Shown: positions 7,312-16,296 of the stretch, piece by piece
Position numbering within the stretch: position 1 is the first letter of the stretch
Layout of the letters: each line of letters opens with the position of its first letter
Origin: Streptomyces toxytricini
GTDB taxonomy: Bacteria; Actinomycetota; Actinomycetes; Streptomycetales; Streptomycetaceae
NCBI RefSeq assembly: GCF_014649915.1
Contig: NZ_BMTY01000028.1
Span: 27,352-91,351 of the forward strand
Reading direction: 5' to 3'
Length of the DNA stretch: 64,000 nucleotides
The notes under the pieces: model-generated
Seen by the model: the letters and a program-made list of their open reading frames with translations, nothing else
Told to the model about the DNA's origin: nothing
Database searches by the model: none
Position numbers and translations under genes: made by a program

Positions 7312-8742
7312 GTGGACGTCCGGGGTGGCGTGGCGGGCGGGTACCGCTTGGCAGCGGCGGAGGCCGTGGCGCGGGCGGCCGGGGAGCTGATCGGCGGGGA
7401 CGGCGGCAGCGTGCCCGAGTACGAGGCGCTGCTCGACGCGGTCGTCCGCCTGGCCGGACGGGACCGGGCCGCGCTCGCCGCGGCCCTGCAGCCGGTCGTG
7501 GAGCAGTGGCCCGGCCCGTACCAGCCGCAGGCGGCTGCAGCGAGGCGGCTCCTCGCGGTGGTCCGCAGCGCGGCGGGACCGGTCGAGCCGGGCCCCGCGG
7601 AGCCGTCGCGCTTCCTGGAGACCTGTCAGCACGAGGCGGTCGACGTGCTGCTCGCGGCCCGGGCCGGGGAGGTCTGCTCCCTGCTGCGCCGCGGGGTGGC
7701 GGTGCCGATGCTGCTGGCCACGTCCGACAGCGCGGACGGCACGCTGGATCCGCGCGAGCTGGTGATGCGGCTGACGGAGTACGAGCAGGCGGGCGCCCGG
7801 CCCGGGCCCGCCGACCTCGGGCAGGCGCTGCTGCGGTGCGGCGGCGGGCCCGCCGACCCGGACGTGGTGGCGGCCGCCGAGGAGTTGGAGCTGCCGGAGG
7901 GGCAGCGGGTCGCCGCGTGGCTGCGCGCGGGCGGGCTGCCGCAGCCCGAGCTCACCGTGGAGCGGGAGCCCGGTGAGCCGGAGCCGCCGAGCCGTCGGCG
8001 GCGGGCCCGCGTGGGGCGGCGGATCCTCGTCGGCACCGGGGAGCTTCCCGGCCGGGGGGACTTCCCGCGCCCGTTCTGGTCGCTGTTTCGCCGCTTCGAG
8101 CCGATGATCGGCTGCAACCACCTGCTGCTGCGGTCCCGCGAGCGGCACGCCGCCGCCGCGCTGCCCTGGCATCCGGAGATCGTCGCGTCGAGGCTGCTGG
8201 CGCAGGTCGCGGCGACCGCCGACCAGAACGGCTCCGGCGACGGCAGCCCGGACTTCCTGCCGGCGCTGGCCCGCAGCGCGGGCCCGGCCGGGCCGGCCGT
8301 GCACCTGGCCGTGGCGTACGGGCTCGGGGCCCGGCCCGACCCCGCCCGCGCCGCGGCAGTGGAGGCGCTGGCCGGACTGGCGGCGCGCGGCCGCCTCGAC
8401 GGGGCGCTGCTGGGCGCCCACGTGGCCCGGCTGGTACTCCTGGGCACGCTGAAGCTCCCGGTGGTCACGGCATCGCTCCGGGAGGCCGCGGGGGCCCCGG
8501 GCGGCGCGGCCGCCGTGTGGCCGGTGGTGGCCGCGGCCCTCCCCGAGCTGCTGGCGCCGCCGGGCGCGGGCGGGCCCGTACGGCCGCACGTGCCACTGCT
8601 CGCCCTGGCCGCGGACTGCGCCGCGGCCTGCGGCGCGCGCGGCACCGTCCCCGGCGTCGACACCCTCGCGACCCGCCCGGGCTCGGCCCCCTCCACCCGC
8701 GAAGCCCGCCGCCTCCACACGACCCTCACGGCCCCGGTGTGA
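7312..8742 (+). CDS. DUF6493/DUF7825-like helical-repeat protein
   Basis: A 476-aa protein made largely of alpha-helical repeats. The C-terminal half (YGLGARPDPARAAAVEAL, LVLLGTLKLPVVTASLREA, LLALAADCAAACGARGTVPG, ending EARRLHTTL) matches what I remember of the C-terminal part of DUF6493-type proteins of actinomycetes. Those are usually ~850-950 aa, so this would be a short form lacking an N-terminal half. In other actinomycetes such proteins often accompany SWIM-domain and MoxR/vWA genes; here that cluster lies ~49 kb away. GTG at 7312 was chosen because AGGAGGG sits 6 bases before it; an upstream in-frame ATG at 7231 would overlap the divergent gene's start. Function unknown. Confidence 0.75.
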   Translation: MDVRGGVAGGYRLAAAEAVARAAGELIGGDGGSVPEYEALLDAVVRLAGRDRAALAAALQPVVEQWPGPYQPQAAAARRLLAVVRSAAGPVEPGPAEPSRFLETCQHEAVDVLLAARAGEVCSLLRRGVAVPMLLATSDSADGTLDPRELVMRLTEYEQAGARPGPADLGQALLRCGGGPADPDVVAAAEELELPEGQRVAAWLRAGGLPQPELTVEREPGEPEPPSRRRRARVGRRILVGTGELPGRGDFPRPFWSLFRRFEPMIGCNHLLLRSRERHAAAALPWHPEIVASRLLAQVAATADQNGSGDGSPDFLPALARSAGPAGPAVHLAVAYGLGARPDPARAAAVEALAGLAARGRLDGALLGAHVARLVLLGTLKLPVVTASLREAAGAPGGAAAVWPVVAAALPELLAPPGAGGPVRPHVPLLALAADCAAACGARGTVPGVDTLATRPGSAPSTREARRLHTTLTAPV

Positions 8743-8866
8743 GGCACCCCGCGCCGGCCCGCCGGTTGCCACGGCCGGGCCTCGGCGAGCAGCTGCGGGT
8801 CCGGGGCGGGCTTCGGCCCGGCAAATGCGGTGGCACCGACAGCCTTCCGACGGCGAGACTGCCCCG

Positions 8867-9664
8867 GTGAACGCCCTTCCCACGCCGCGCCTGCTGCCGG
8901 TACAGGACCCGCGCAGCCGCGGCCTCGTCCTCGACCATGCGGACATGGACGACCTGGTTGCCGAGCTGGTGCTGCCCTGCGGCACGTCGATGTACGTCAT
9001 GAGCGCGCTGGAGACCTCCCGCGAGCTCGTTCGGCACTCCTTCCACCGGTACGAGTTCGCCACCGTGGCCGTCACGCATGCGCTGTTCGCCCTGGAGCAC
9101 GTGCTCGCCGAGCGGCTCGGCGTGGAGGAACCGCTCCGCGTCCTCATCGCGCGGGCCGCGGACGCGGGGCTCGTCACGGCCGGACTCGCCGCCGAACTCG
9201 ACCGCAGCCGGCTCCTGCGCGACGGACTCGCGCAGGGCGTCGCGTCGAGTGCGGCCCTCCCCCCGCTCCGGGCGGTCGCCCTGGTGCGTGCCGTCTTCGA
9301 GGCCGTCTCCCTGCTCCTGCACCCGGCGTGCCCGCCGGAGGCGGCGGAGGCCGCAGAAGGGGGCGCGGCAGACCTCACCCGACTGTGGGAGGAGCACCTG
9401 CGCGCGCCGTTCCCCGGCGGCTTCCGCGGCGTGGACGTCGACGGTGTGGACCTGGTCCTCCTGGACGCCGACGTGGCCGGCCTCGTGCAGAGCGAGCTGT
9501 CGGGCGGCCTCGACGACGAGGGCATCGCCGTCCTCTGGCGCTGCATCGCCGCCCTCGACAGGATCGTCCCCCTGGTCAACGAGGCGTACTGCGCCTCCTA
9601 CTTCGCCAGGCTCCGGGCCGTGGCCCGGGTCGCGGCAGTGCCCCACACACCCGCCGCGACCTGA
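8867..9664 (+). CDS. Hypothetical 265-aa protein
   Basis: I do not recognise a domain. The protein is mostly helical, with a segment around residues 20-75 that includes VLPCGTSMYVMSALETSRELVRHSFHRYEFATVAV, then alternating Ala/Leu/Glu-rich helices. It has no signal peptide or membrane segment. The GTG at 8867 is the first start after the upstream stop region; a clear Shine-Dalgarno is lacking. It faces the kinase gene and its stop lies only 16 bases from the kinase stop. Strong G/C third-position bias supports it as real. Confidence 0.7.
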   Translation: MNALPTPRLLPVQDPRSRGLVLDHADMDDLVAELVLPCGTSMYVMSALETSRELVRHSFHRYEFATVAVTHALFALEHVLAERLGVEEPLRVLIARAADAGLVTAGLAAELDRSRLLRDGLAQGVASSAALPPLRAVALVRAVFEAVSLLLHPACPPEAAEAAEGGAADLTRLWEEHLRAPFPGGFRGVDVDGVDLVLLDADVAGLVQSELSGGLDDEGIAVLWRCIAALDRIVPLVNEAYCASYFARLRAVARVAAVPHTPAAT

Positions 9665-9679
9665 CCGTTGCGGGCGGGC

Positions 9680-11458
9680 TCAGGGGATGCGCCACTGCTG
9701 GGACCTGTTGTTCGCGGTGCAGGGGGTGACCGTGAGTTGCCGGCCCGCGCCGTTCGACGTCAGGCAGCCGCCCTGGAAGGCGATGTCCTTGATGGTGTAG
9801 GCGTTCGAGGACGGGACGCGCTCCAGGTTCCACCAGAGTCCGCCGCCCGCGCCGCCCAGTTCCACACGCACCGTTTCACCGAAGTGGGTGAGGGCGCGGG
9901 CGAGGGGCTGGCCGCTGGAGGAGCACACACGGAAGCTCTCGTAGCTGCCGCGCTCGTACACCCAGCCGAAGGCCGTGGTGCCGCCCATGACGACCTGCGT
10001 TCCCGATGCCTGGCTGTTTGAGGCCAGGCCGACCTTGAGGCCGTCGCCGACGCTGGTGATGGCGCCCCAGACGCCTCCGCCGCAGCCCTGGGGCGGGGTC
10101 GGGCCCGAGCCGCCGCCGGCCCCGCCGGACGGGGAGCCGCCCGAGGGTGTGCCGCCGCCCGCCGGGGTGCCTCCGCTCGGGGAGCCGCCTGCGGCGTTCT
10201 GGGCGGGGGCGGGTGCGGGCGGTTGGGCCGCCCCTGCGCCACCCGGCCCGCCGGGGGGCGTGCCGGTGCCGCCGCCGCCTTGGCCGGCCGCCTGGTCCTG
10301 GGCCGGCGGCGGGACCGCCGATGCGGGCGGAGGGGACTGCGTACCGCCGGGGGCGGCCGTGCCGGAGGCCGTGCCGCCCGGGGTCGGGGCGGAGGCCGAT
10401 GCTGCGGGCTGCGCGCCCGCGCCCCGCGCCTCGGAGTCCCGCGCCCACGGCGCGACCTGCAGGACCGTGACGGCCACCGTGGCGGTCACCGTGACCGACA
10501 CGGCCACCGGTACGACGACGCCCGCCGGAACCCGGAGCTTTTGCCACCACTTCTTCTGCTCACCGCCCGCGGGCGCGGCTGCGGCGACGACAGGGCCGGC
10601 CGGCGCGTCGAGCTCCCCGAGGGGCCGGCCGGCTGCCGCCCGGCGGGCCGCCGCGGCCATCACGGAGGCGTCGGCGTACCGCTCCTCGGGCTTCTTCGCC
10701 AGCGCCCGCGCGACGAAGGCGCGTACGGGCCCGGGGAACTCACCGGGAAGGTCGGGCGCGGGCTCGCGGACGTGCTTGAGCGCGATCTCGATCACCGAGT
10801 CGCCGGTGAACGGCGGCTCACCGGTGAGCAGTTCGAAGCAGACGACGCCCATGGAGTAGAGGTCGGAGGCGGCGACGGCGCCGTGGCCCTCGGCTTGCTC
10901 GGGCGCCATGTACAGGGCGGTGCCGAGGACGGCGTGGGAGTCGGTGATGCTGGTGGTGGCCGCGCTGGAGCGGGCGATGCCGAAGTCGGTGACGGTCACC
11001 CGCCCGTCCTCGGACACCATCAGGTTCGACGGCTTGATGTCGCGGTGGGTCACCCCGCCCACGTGGGCGGCGTGCAGCGCGTCCAGGGCCTGGGCGGCGA
11101 TGTCGAGCGCCTGCTCGGGCGGGAGCGGGCCGGACCGAGAGCGGAGCTCGCCGAGGGTCCTGCCCTCGATGAGCCCCATGACGATGTACGCGACCCGCTC
11201 GCCCGTCTCCAGGGGGCTCTCCCCGTAGTCGTGGACGTCGACGATGCCGGGGTGGCTGAGCGAGGCGAGGACGGTGGCCTCGCGCCGGAAGCGGGCGGCG
11301 AAGCCGGGCGCGTCGAGCAGGGCCGGGAGCAGGACCTTCACGGCGACCTGCCGCCGGAGCACGCGGTCGTCGGCGCGCCAGACCTCGCCCATTCCGCCGC
11401 CGCCGATCCGCTCGGTCAGCGTGTACCGGTCCCCGAGGACCGTGCCCCGTCCCCACAT
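9680..11458 (-). CDS. PknB-type Ser/Thr kinase with ricin-like extracellular end
   Basis: A 592-aa membrane protein kinase. The N-terminal kinase domain (~1-270) has the Gly loop IGGGGMGEVW, the lysine strand VAVKVL, the catalytic HRDIKPSN, the DFGIA magnesium motif and APEQ, so it should be active. One membrane helix follows (AGVVVPVAVSVTVTATVAV). Next comes a ~110-residue Pro/Gly/Ser-rich linker with GGTPSGGSPSGG-like repeats, and then a C-terminal domain ending CLTSNGAG...TPCTANNRSQQWRI, which is ricin-type/beta-trefoil-like. The topology implies an outside sugar- or ligand-sensing domain driving an inside kinase, where PASTA domains are usual. ATG 11458 was chosen because GGGGGAG lies 5 bases before it. 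Confidence 0.93.
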   Translation of the reverse strand: MWGRGTVLGDRYTLTERIGGGGMGEVWRADDRVLRRQVAVKVLLPALLDAPGFAARFRREATVLASLSHPGIVDVHDYGESPLETGERVAYIVMGLIEGRTLGELRSRSGPLPPEQALDIAAQALDALHAAHVGGVTHRDIKPSNLMVSEDGRVTVTDFGIARSSAATTSITDSHAVLGTALYMAPEQAEGHGAVAASDLYSMGVVCFELLTGEPPFTGDSVIEIALKHVREPAPDLPGEFPGPVRAFVARALAKKPEERYADASVMAAAARRAAAGRPLGELDAPAGPVVAAAAPAGGEQKKWWQKLRVPAGVVVPVAVSVTVTATVAVTVLQVAPWARDSEARGAGAQPAASASAPTPGGTASGTAAPGGTQSPPPASAVPPPAQDQAAGQGGGGTGTPPGGPGGAGAAQPPAPAPAQNAAGGSPSGGTPAGGGTPSGGSPSGGAGGGSGPTPPQGCGGGVWGAITSVGDGLKVGLASNSQASGTQVVMGGTTAFGWVYERGSYESFRVCSSSGQPLARALTHFGETVRVELGGAGGGLWWNLERVPSSNAYTIKDIAFQGGCLTSNGAGRQLTVTPCTANNRSQQWRIP

Positions 11459-11560
11459 GTGTGCTCCCCCGCGATGCCGGCTGTCCGGTGGTCCGTACAA
11501 GTGCAGTGCGGGACAGGGTACTTGGGGGGCCGGGGTGGCTCTCTCCTCCGGCCCCGTCCG

Positions 11561-12031
11561 TCAGCTGTCGGCGCCCCAGTGCCACAGGAGGGCGCCGCCT
11601 TCGGGGACCGCCGACCAGCGGGCGGCCGCCGCGTCCAGGCGCGGGCCCGTGCGGGCCAGGGCGTCTGGGCCGATCGGGGCGCGGCCGACGCCGCGGCCCT
11701 CGGCGGGCAGGCCGCGCCACACCCGGTACGCCCAGTTCACGGACAGCTCGGCGGCCAGCACGGCGTCGCCGCCGCGGCGCAGGACCTTCATCCCGGAGCG
11801 GCGGTGCCGGCCCGGGGCGAGCAGCTCGAAGCCCTGGAAGGTGGCTCCGCGTGCCATCGCGCCCCAGAAGCCGTCGTCGATGCCGAGGGCGGTCTCGACG
11901 ACGGCGTGGACCAGGTCGTGCGGCATGGCCGGTCCGACGGGCTGGGCGGGCAGCCTGACGTCCGGGCCCTTGCGGTCGCGGACGAGGATCTCGTGCTGGT
12001 TGTCCGGCAGCTTCCGGAAGGACATCTCCAT
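11561..12031 (-). CDS. Conserved hypothetical 156-aa protein
   Basis: A soluble protein starting MEMSFRKLPDNQHEILVRDRKG. It has PHDLVHAVVETALGIDDGFWGAMARGATFQGFE in the middle and ends in a Trp-rich tail (LLWHWGADS). I recall similar sequences as uncharacterised proteins in Streptomyces; no catalytic motif is obvious. The His in PHDLVH and the GFWG run look conserved-type. It lies 44 bases after the LCP gene on the same strand and may be co-transcribed with it. Two Met codons near the start (12031 and 12025) are both possible. Confidence 0.7.
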   Translation of the reverse strand: MEMSFRKLPDNQHEILVRDRKGPDVRLPAQPVGPAMPHDLVHAVVETALGIDDGFWGAMARGATFQGFELLAPGRHRRSGMKVLRRGGDAVLAAELSVNWAYRVWRGLPAEGRGVGRAPIGPDALARTGPRLDAAAARWSAVPEGGALLWHWGADS

Positions 12032-12075
12032 CGGGGCCGACGGTAGACGCGGCGCCGGCCGCCGCCAAGCCGTTT

Positions 12076-13437
12076 TCAGCCGGCGGCGGGCATCGCGGGC
12101 GCGGCGGGCTTCGCCGGTTTGGCGGGCAGGCCCACGGTGCCCGCACAGCCGAGCGTGTCGCCGGTGACCGGGGCGCCCTCGGCGACGTTCCGGTCGTAGG
12201 TGACGTGCCGGACGGTGACGGGGTCCTTCCCGACGGCCACGTCGAGGGCGGTTCCGTGTCCGGGGACGGCCTGGAGGCGGGCCCCGGGCAGGGCGGCGGC
12301 GACCGTGGCCGCGTCGTCCTCCCGGCCTGGCGCGTACCGGATGACCGGCGGCCCTGCCGGCCGGACGGCGGGCGCCGCCGCGGAGGTGTCGGTGACGGCG
12401 AACGTGTCGGCGCGCAGGGCCGCCGCGACCGCGGCGTCGTCGACGCGCACCCGGATCCCGGCCGGGTTGGTGCGGGCGGGGGCCGCGTAGGCCGGCTGGA
12501 TGCGGGTGTCGCCGGTGATCGGCCGGTCCGCGGCCAGCGCCGCCCACAGCGCCCGGGAGCGGGCCTCGTGCCAGAGCAGGGTGGATCCGACACCGGGCAC
12601 GCGGTGGTCGAACTCCCTGATGGGGACGGTCGCGAACTCGGTCTGTCCGGGCTTCAGGCGGCCCAGCGCCCAGGCGAAGTGGACGAGGTCGTCGAAGCCT
12701 GTGTCCGCGTCCGTGCGGACGGACTTGAGGAGGGTGCGGACGGTGCGCGCGGCGCCGATCGGGTCGGTGAGGGTGCCCTCGGCGGTGAGCCGGCTCAGCA
12801 GGTCGGAGACGGTGCGCTGCTGGCGGCGGACCCGGCCGAGGTCGCCGGGGCGGTTGATGTGGCGGGCTCGGACGTACTGGAGGGTGCCGCGCCCGTCGGT
12901 GAGGTGGAGGCCGGCGGGGATGTCGAGTCCGGAGTTCTCGTCCTTCAGGGGCTTGTCGGTGCAGACGACGCCGCCGCCGATGCCGTCGACGGCCTGCTCG
13001 AAGCCGAGGAAGCCGGTCTCCAGGTAGTGGTCGACGTGCAGTCCGGTGGCCTTCTCCACGGTGCGGACGGTCATGTCGGCGCCGCCGAGCGCGTAGGCGC
13101 CGTTGATCTTGCCGAGCCGGGCCGGTTCGGTGTCCTGCGCGTAGGCGACGTAGGAGTCGCGCGGGATGGAGACGACGCTGGCGCGGCGCTCGTCGGCGGA
13201 GAGGTGGACGAGCAGCATCACGTCGGTGCAGTTGCAGCCCTTGCCCCCTACGTTCAGCCGGCGCTTGTCGGCGGCCGAGATGCCGGTGCGGCTGTCGATG
13301 CCGACGACGAGGATGTTCGTACCGCGGCCGGGGGCGCCGGCCGGGCCGCCGGCGGCGGGGCGCGCCTCGGCGGTGAGGGAGGAGCCCGTGGCGAGCGTCG
13401 CCAGCAGGGTCAGGGCAATCGTAAATCGACGCAACAT
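12076..13437 (-). CDS. LytR-CpsA-Psr (LCP) family cell-wall ligase with LytR C-terminal domain
   Basis: A 453-aa secreted or membrane-anchored LCP protein. It has a signal peptide (FTIALTLLATLATGSSLTAEA), then the LCP core ~40-270 with TNILVVGIDSR, DVMLLVHLS, VSIPRDSYV, KINGAYALGG and LQYVRARH. The catalytic Arg/Asp set that binds lipid pyrophosphate is visible. The last ~130 residues fit the LytR C-terminal domain (IRVRVDD, PVIRYAPG, LDVAVGKD). LCP enzymes attach teichoic-acid-type or other glycopolymers to peptidoglycan or arabinogalactan outside the membrane. The motif CNCTD suggests a disulphide pair. The start at 13437 (ATG) gives a complete signal peptide. It is the first of a possible two-gene unit with the 156-aa gene. 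Confidence 0.92.
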   Translation of the reverse strand: MLRRFTIALTLLATLATGSSLTAEARPAAGGPAGAPGRGTNILVVGIDSRTGISAADKRRLNVGGKGCNCTDVMLLVHLSADERRASVVSIPRDSYVAYAQDTEPARLGKINGAYALGGADMTVRTVEKATGLHVDHYLETGFLGFEQAVDGIGGGVVCTDKPLKDENSGLDIPAGLHLTDGRGTLQYVRARHINRPGDLGRVRRQQRTVSDLLSRLTAEGTLTDPIGAARTVRTLLKSVRTDADTGFDDLVHFAWALGRLKPGQTEFATVPIREFDHRVPGVGSTLLWHEARSRALWAALAADRPITGDTRIQPAYAAPARTNPAGIRVRVDDAAVAAALRADTFAVTDTSAAAPAVRPAGPPVIRYAPGREDDAATVAAALPGARLQAVPGHGTALDVAVGKDPVTVRHVTYDRNVAEGAPVTGDTLGCAGTVGLPAKPAKPAAPAMPAAG

Positions 13438-13502
13438 ACACCCCCATAACGGTCTGTTTCGGACATCGCAGACAGTAGTGGTCGGCGGGTGCAGGGGCGG
13501 GG

Positions 13503-15245
13503 CTACGCGCCGGGAGCGGGGCGCGCGCCGCCCGGGTAGTGGGCGGCCACGTTGTCGGCGGCGGGCCGCAGGCGTCCGGCCGGGCCGCGGGAGAAGACCT
13601 CCAGCACGTTCGCCGTGACGGTGCGGGTGAAGGCCCCGGCCCGTCCGTCCAGGCCGTGGTTGGCCGTGCCGCCCGGGCCGGTCGCGTCGAGCGCCTCGAC
13701 CCACCTCATGGTGCCGGTCGCGAAGACGCCGGCGCCGCCGGGCAGGGTCGCGTACGCCGAGTCGGCGTGCGTGCGGCGCCCCTTGCACACCACCGGCGAG
13801 TGGGCGACGATCTCGATCGGCCGCGGGGTGGGCCGGGCGGTGTCGACGCGGTCGAACTCGACGCCCACCAGGTGCGGGAACGACTCCCCGCGCCGCACCC
13901 CGGTCCCTTCCATCAGCCAGTGGTCCGGATCGGACACCACGTACGGGGCGTCCACCGGATACCCCTCGTAGAGCACTCCGAGGAGGCTGCTCTCGGGGTC
14001 GGGCGCCGGCGCACGCCGGAAGTCGCTGGTGGGCGGCAGGCCGCGGCGGTGGCCGGGGTCCTGCGCGTAGTCCTCCTTGTAGCAGACGACGGTCCGCCGC
14101 GGCCCGACCGGCGAAGGCTCGTAGCGGATGCGCCGGTAGCAGCAGTTCGCGCCGAACACCGCCAGGTTCATGCCGGCGTCCCGGGCGCGCGTCACGTGGA
14201 GCCGCTGCTCCGGGCTCCAGTACTCGTCGTGCCCGGGGGAGAGCAGGGCGGTCGCCCCGTACAGCAGGCCCGGGCGGTGGGCGACGTCCGCACCGGTGGC
14301 GTAGGCCAACGGCAGGCCGAGGCGCTCGGCCAGCGCGAGGAGGGGCGCCTCGAAGAAGAGGAACTGGCCGGCGCCGTGCCGGTTCGCGTAGGGGCGGTCG
14401 AAGGAGACGGCGAGCGAGCGCGAGTCCTTCCGACCGGTCGCACCCTGGTACAGGTCCGCCCCGCCCCACCGGTTGTACGCCTGCCAGGTGGCGACGGAGT
14501 TGACGAGGACCGTACGGCCGACGGCGGCGGCGCTGCGCAGGGTGACGGGGACGAACCGCTGGGCGCGCCCGTCGACGGTGTCGAGCCGCAGGAGGTAGCA
14601 GCCCTCCGGCCAGCCGGCGGTCTGCAGCACCGCCGAGCGCTCCCAGTCGGTGGTCGCCGTGCGGGTGGCCGGTTCGAGGCGCGCGGGGCTCTGGCGGCGG
14701 CCGGGCAGCGGCCCCGAACGCCACACGAGCCGGGCGCGGGCGCCGCCGTACCAGCCCATCCGGTAGGCGCTGACGGTGTAGGCGGCGGAGGTGGTGGAGA
14801 CGCGGAGGCCGATCGGCTCGCCGGGCAGCACGCTCGTCCGTTCCGCGAAGCCCTCGACGGCGTGCGCGGCGCCCGGCCGGGTGACGCGCCATCCGGGGTC
14901 GCCGGCGCGCCGGTTCTCGGCCGCGACGTCGAAGCCGCCCACGGCAGCCGCGGATACCCCGCGACCGCCTGCCCGGCGTCCCGCGCCCGCGGCGGCCGCC
15001 CCGGGCCACGGCCCGGCGACGGCGGCGAGCGACAGCCCGGCGACCCCCAGCACCCGCCGCCGCCCCGGCCTCGCGGGACCCGGCTCGCGCCCGGCGCCTG
15101 AGTCGGGGTCCGGTTCGGGCCGGGGTTCCGGCTCGGGTTCGAACGCCCGCTCCAGGCCTGGGGCGGGCCGGGTGCTCGGATCGGGATCGGGTCGGGGGGC
15201 CCGCTCCCGCCCGTCGGTGTCGCCGCGTTCGCTCCGTCGGTTCAT
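13503..15245 (-). CDS. Secreted N,N-dimethylformamidase-like protein
   Basis: A 580-aa protein related to the large subunit domain of N,N-dimethylformamidase. Motifs include AYRMGWYGG, NSVATWQAYNRWGG, SFDRPYANRHGAGQFLFFEAP, LLSPGHDEYWSPEQR and GVFATGTMRW. The GHDEYWS segment carries residues placed at the metal site in the family. A long charged N-terminus (~60 residues, Pro/Glu/Asp-rich) precedes GRRRVLGVAGLSLAAVAG, a twin-arginine-like signal, so it is probably exported folded via Tat. The true substrate in actinomycetes is unknown; amide or C-N hydrolysis is inferred from the family. It is divergent from the spermidine-synthase-like gene and followed by the LCP gene on the same strand. Confidence 0.85.
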   Translation of the reverse strand: MNRRSERGDTDGRERAPRPDPDPSTRPAPGLERAFEPEPEPRPEPDPDSGAGREPGPARPGRRRVLGVAGLSLAAVAGPWPGAAAAGAGRRAGGRGVSAAAVGGFDVAAENRRAGDPGWRVTRPGAAHAVEGFAERTSVLPGEPIGLRVSTTSAAYTVSAYRMGWYGGARARLVWRSGPLPGRRQSPARLEPATRTATTDWERSAVLQTAGWPEGCYLLRLDTVDGRAQRFVPVTLRSAAAVGRTVLVNSVATWQAYNRWGGADLYQGATGRKDSRSLAVSFDRPYANRHGAGQFLFFEAPLLALAERLGLPLAYATGADVAHRPGLLYGATALLSPGHDEYWSPEQRLHVTRARDAGMNLAVFGANCCYRRIRYEPSPVGPRRTVVCYKEDYAQDPGHRRGLPPTSDFRRAPAPDPESSLLGVLYEGYPVDAPYVVSDPDHWLMEGTGVRRGESFPHLVGVEFDRVDTARPTPRPIEIVAHSPVVCKGRRTHADSAYATLPGGAGVFATGTMRWVEALDATGPGGTANHGLDGRAGAFTRTVTANVLEVFSRGPAGRLRPAADNVAAHYPGGARPAPGA

Positions 15246-15398
15246 CGCAGCACACTCCGGGCGTGGGTCGTCGTCCGTGCGGACTCCTGTCTAGCGGAGC
15301 GACCGGCGGGGGCGGCGCACGCGGCCGTTCGCGGCGCGCCGCGCGCGTGGGCCGCCGGGGGCGGGAACGCGGTTCCGGAGTGCGTCGTTGGGACTCGT

Positions 15399-16085
15399 AT
15401 GACCGTACCTGTGACACCGGACATCCCCGAGACGCTGGACCGGCGCGAGGGCCCCTACGGGGAGGTGGTGCTGCGCCGGCGCGGCACCACGTACGAGATC
15501 ATCGCGAACGGCTGCTTCCTCATGGACACCTCGGACGGGCGCTCCGAGCGGCTGCTCGTCGATGCCGCGCACCTTGCGCTCGACCCGCCGCCCGGCGCGC
15601 GCCCCCACCTGCTGATCGGGGGCCTCGGCGTCGGGTTCTCGCTGGCCCACGCCGCCGCGCAGCCGCACTGGGGCCGCATCGCCGTCGTGGAACGCGAGGC
15701 GGCGGTCGTCGACTGGCACCGCAGCGGGCCGCTCGCCGAGGTGTCGGCCGCGGCCCTGGCCGACCCGCGCACCGAGGTCCTGCGGACCGACCTGGTCGCC
15801 TACCTGGCCGGCTCGGCCGACCGGTACGACGCCCTGTGCCTCGACATCGACAACGGCCCGGACTGGACGGTCGACGAGGACAACCGAGGCCTGTACTCGC
15901 CCGCGGGCCTGGCGGCGTGCCGGAACCGGCTGCGGCCCGGCGGGGTGCTGGCGGTGTGGTCGGCGCAGCCGTCCGCCGCGTTCGAAGCCGCCCTGCGCGG
16001 GGCGGGGTTCGAGGGCGTGCGGACGCAGGAGGTCCCGGTGGCGCGCGGCGTACCGGACGTGGTCCACCTGGCGCGGAGGCCGTGA
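15399..16085 (+). CDS. Spermidine-synthase-like methyltransferase-fold protein
   Basis: A 228-aa protein with the polyamine-synthase variant of the SAM-binding fold: LLIGGLGVGFSLAHA (residues ~71-85, glycine loop), IAVVEREAAVVDW (acidic end of strand 2), VLRTDLVAYL and DALCLDIDNGPDW (motif with catalytic-type Asp). It lacks the N-terminal beta domain and is shorter than true spermidine synthases (~280 aa). It may be a stand-alone aminopropyltransferase or a methyltransferase-like relative; Streptomyces carry several such paralogs of unknown substrate. Two hairpins follow its stop. It starts with ATG, divergent from the dimethylformamidase-like gene. Confidence 0.85.
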   Translation: MTVPVTPDIPETLDRREGPYGEVVLRRRGTTYEIIANGCFLMDTSDGRSERLLVDAAHLALDPPPGARPHLLIGGLGVGFSLAHAAAQPHWGRIAVVEREAAVVDWHRSGPLAEVSAAALADPRTEVLRTDLVAYLAGSADRYDALCLDIDNGPDWTVDEDNRGLYSPAGLAACRNRLRPGGVLAVWSAQPSAAFEAALRGAGFEGVRTQEVPVARGVPDVVHLARRP

Positions 16086-16087
16086 CC

Positions 16088-16117
16088 CGGAGCCCCGTCG
16101 ATGCGGACGGGGCTCCG
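16088..16117 (+). terminator. Hairpin terminator 1
   Basis: Perfect 12-base arms CGGAGCCCCGTC (16088-16099) and GACGGGGCTCCG (16106-16117) lie two bases after the spermidine-synthase-like stop. Confidence 0.7.
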
Positions 16118-16127
16118 CGGCCCGGGT

Positions 16128-16162
16128 GGGCCCCCTGCTCCGCCGACTGGAGCAGGGGGCCC
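16128..16162 (+). terminator. Hairpin terminator 2 (tandem)
   Basis: Perfect 14-base arms GGGCCCCCTGCTCC (16128-16141) and GGAGCAGGGGGCCC (16149-16162) with a 7-base loop. It follows the first hairpin by 10 bases, making a tandem terminator that insulates the hydrolase gene. Confidence 0.7.
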
Positions 16163-16296
16163 GCAGGGACTTCGGGGACCGGGGGCCGCCCGGATGCAGC
16201 CGCCGCCGATCGTCCACCCCCGGGAGTACGCGGCGGGCGGACACCTCAGCCCACGGGCCGACGCGGGACCGCCCCGGCGCCCGTAGCGTCCCAGGC

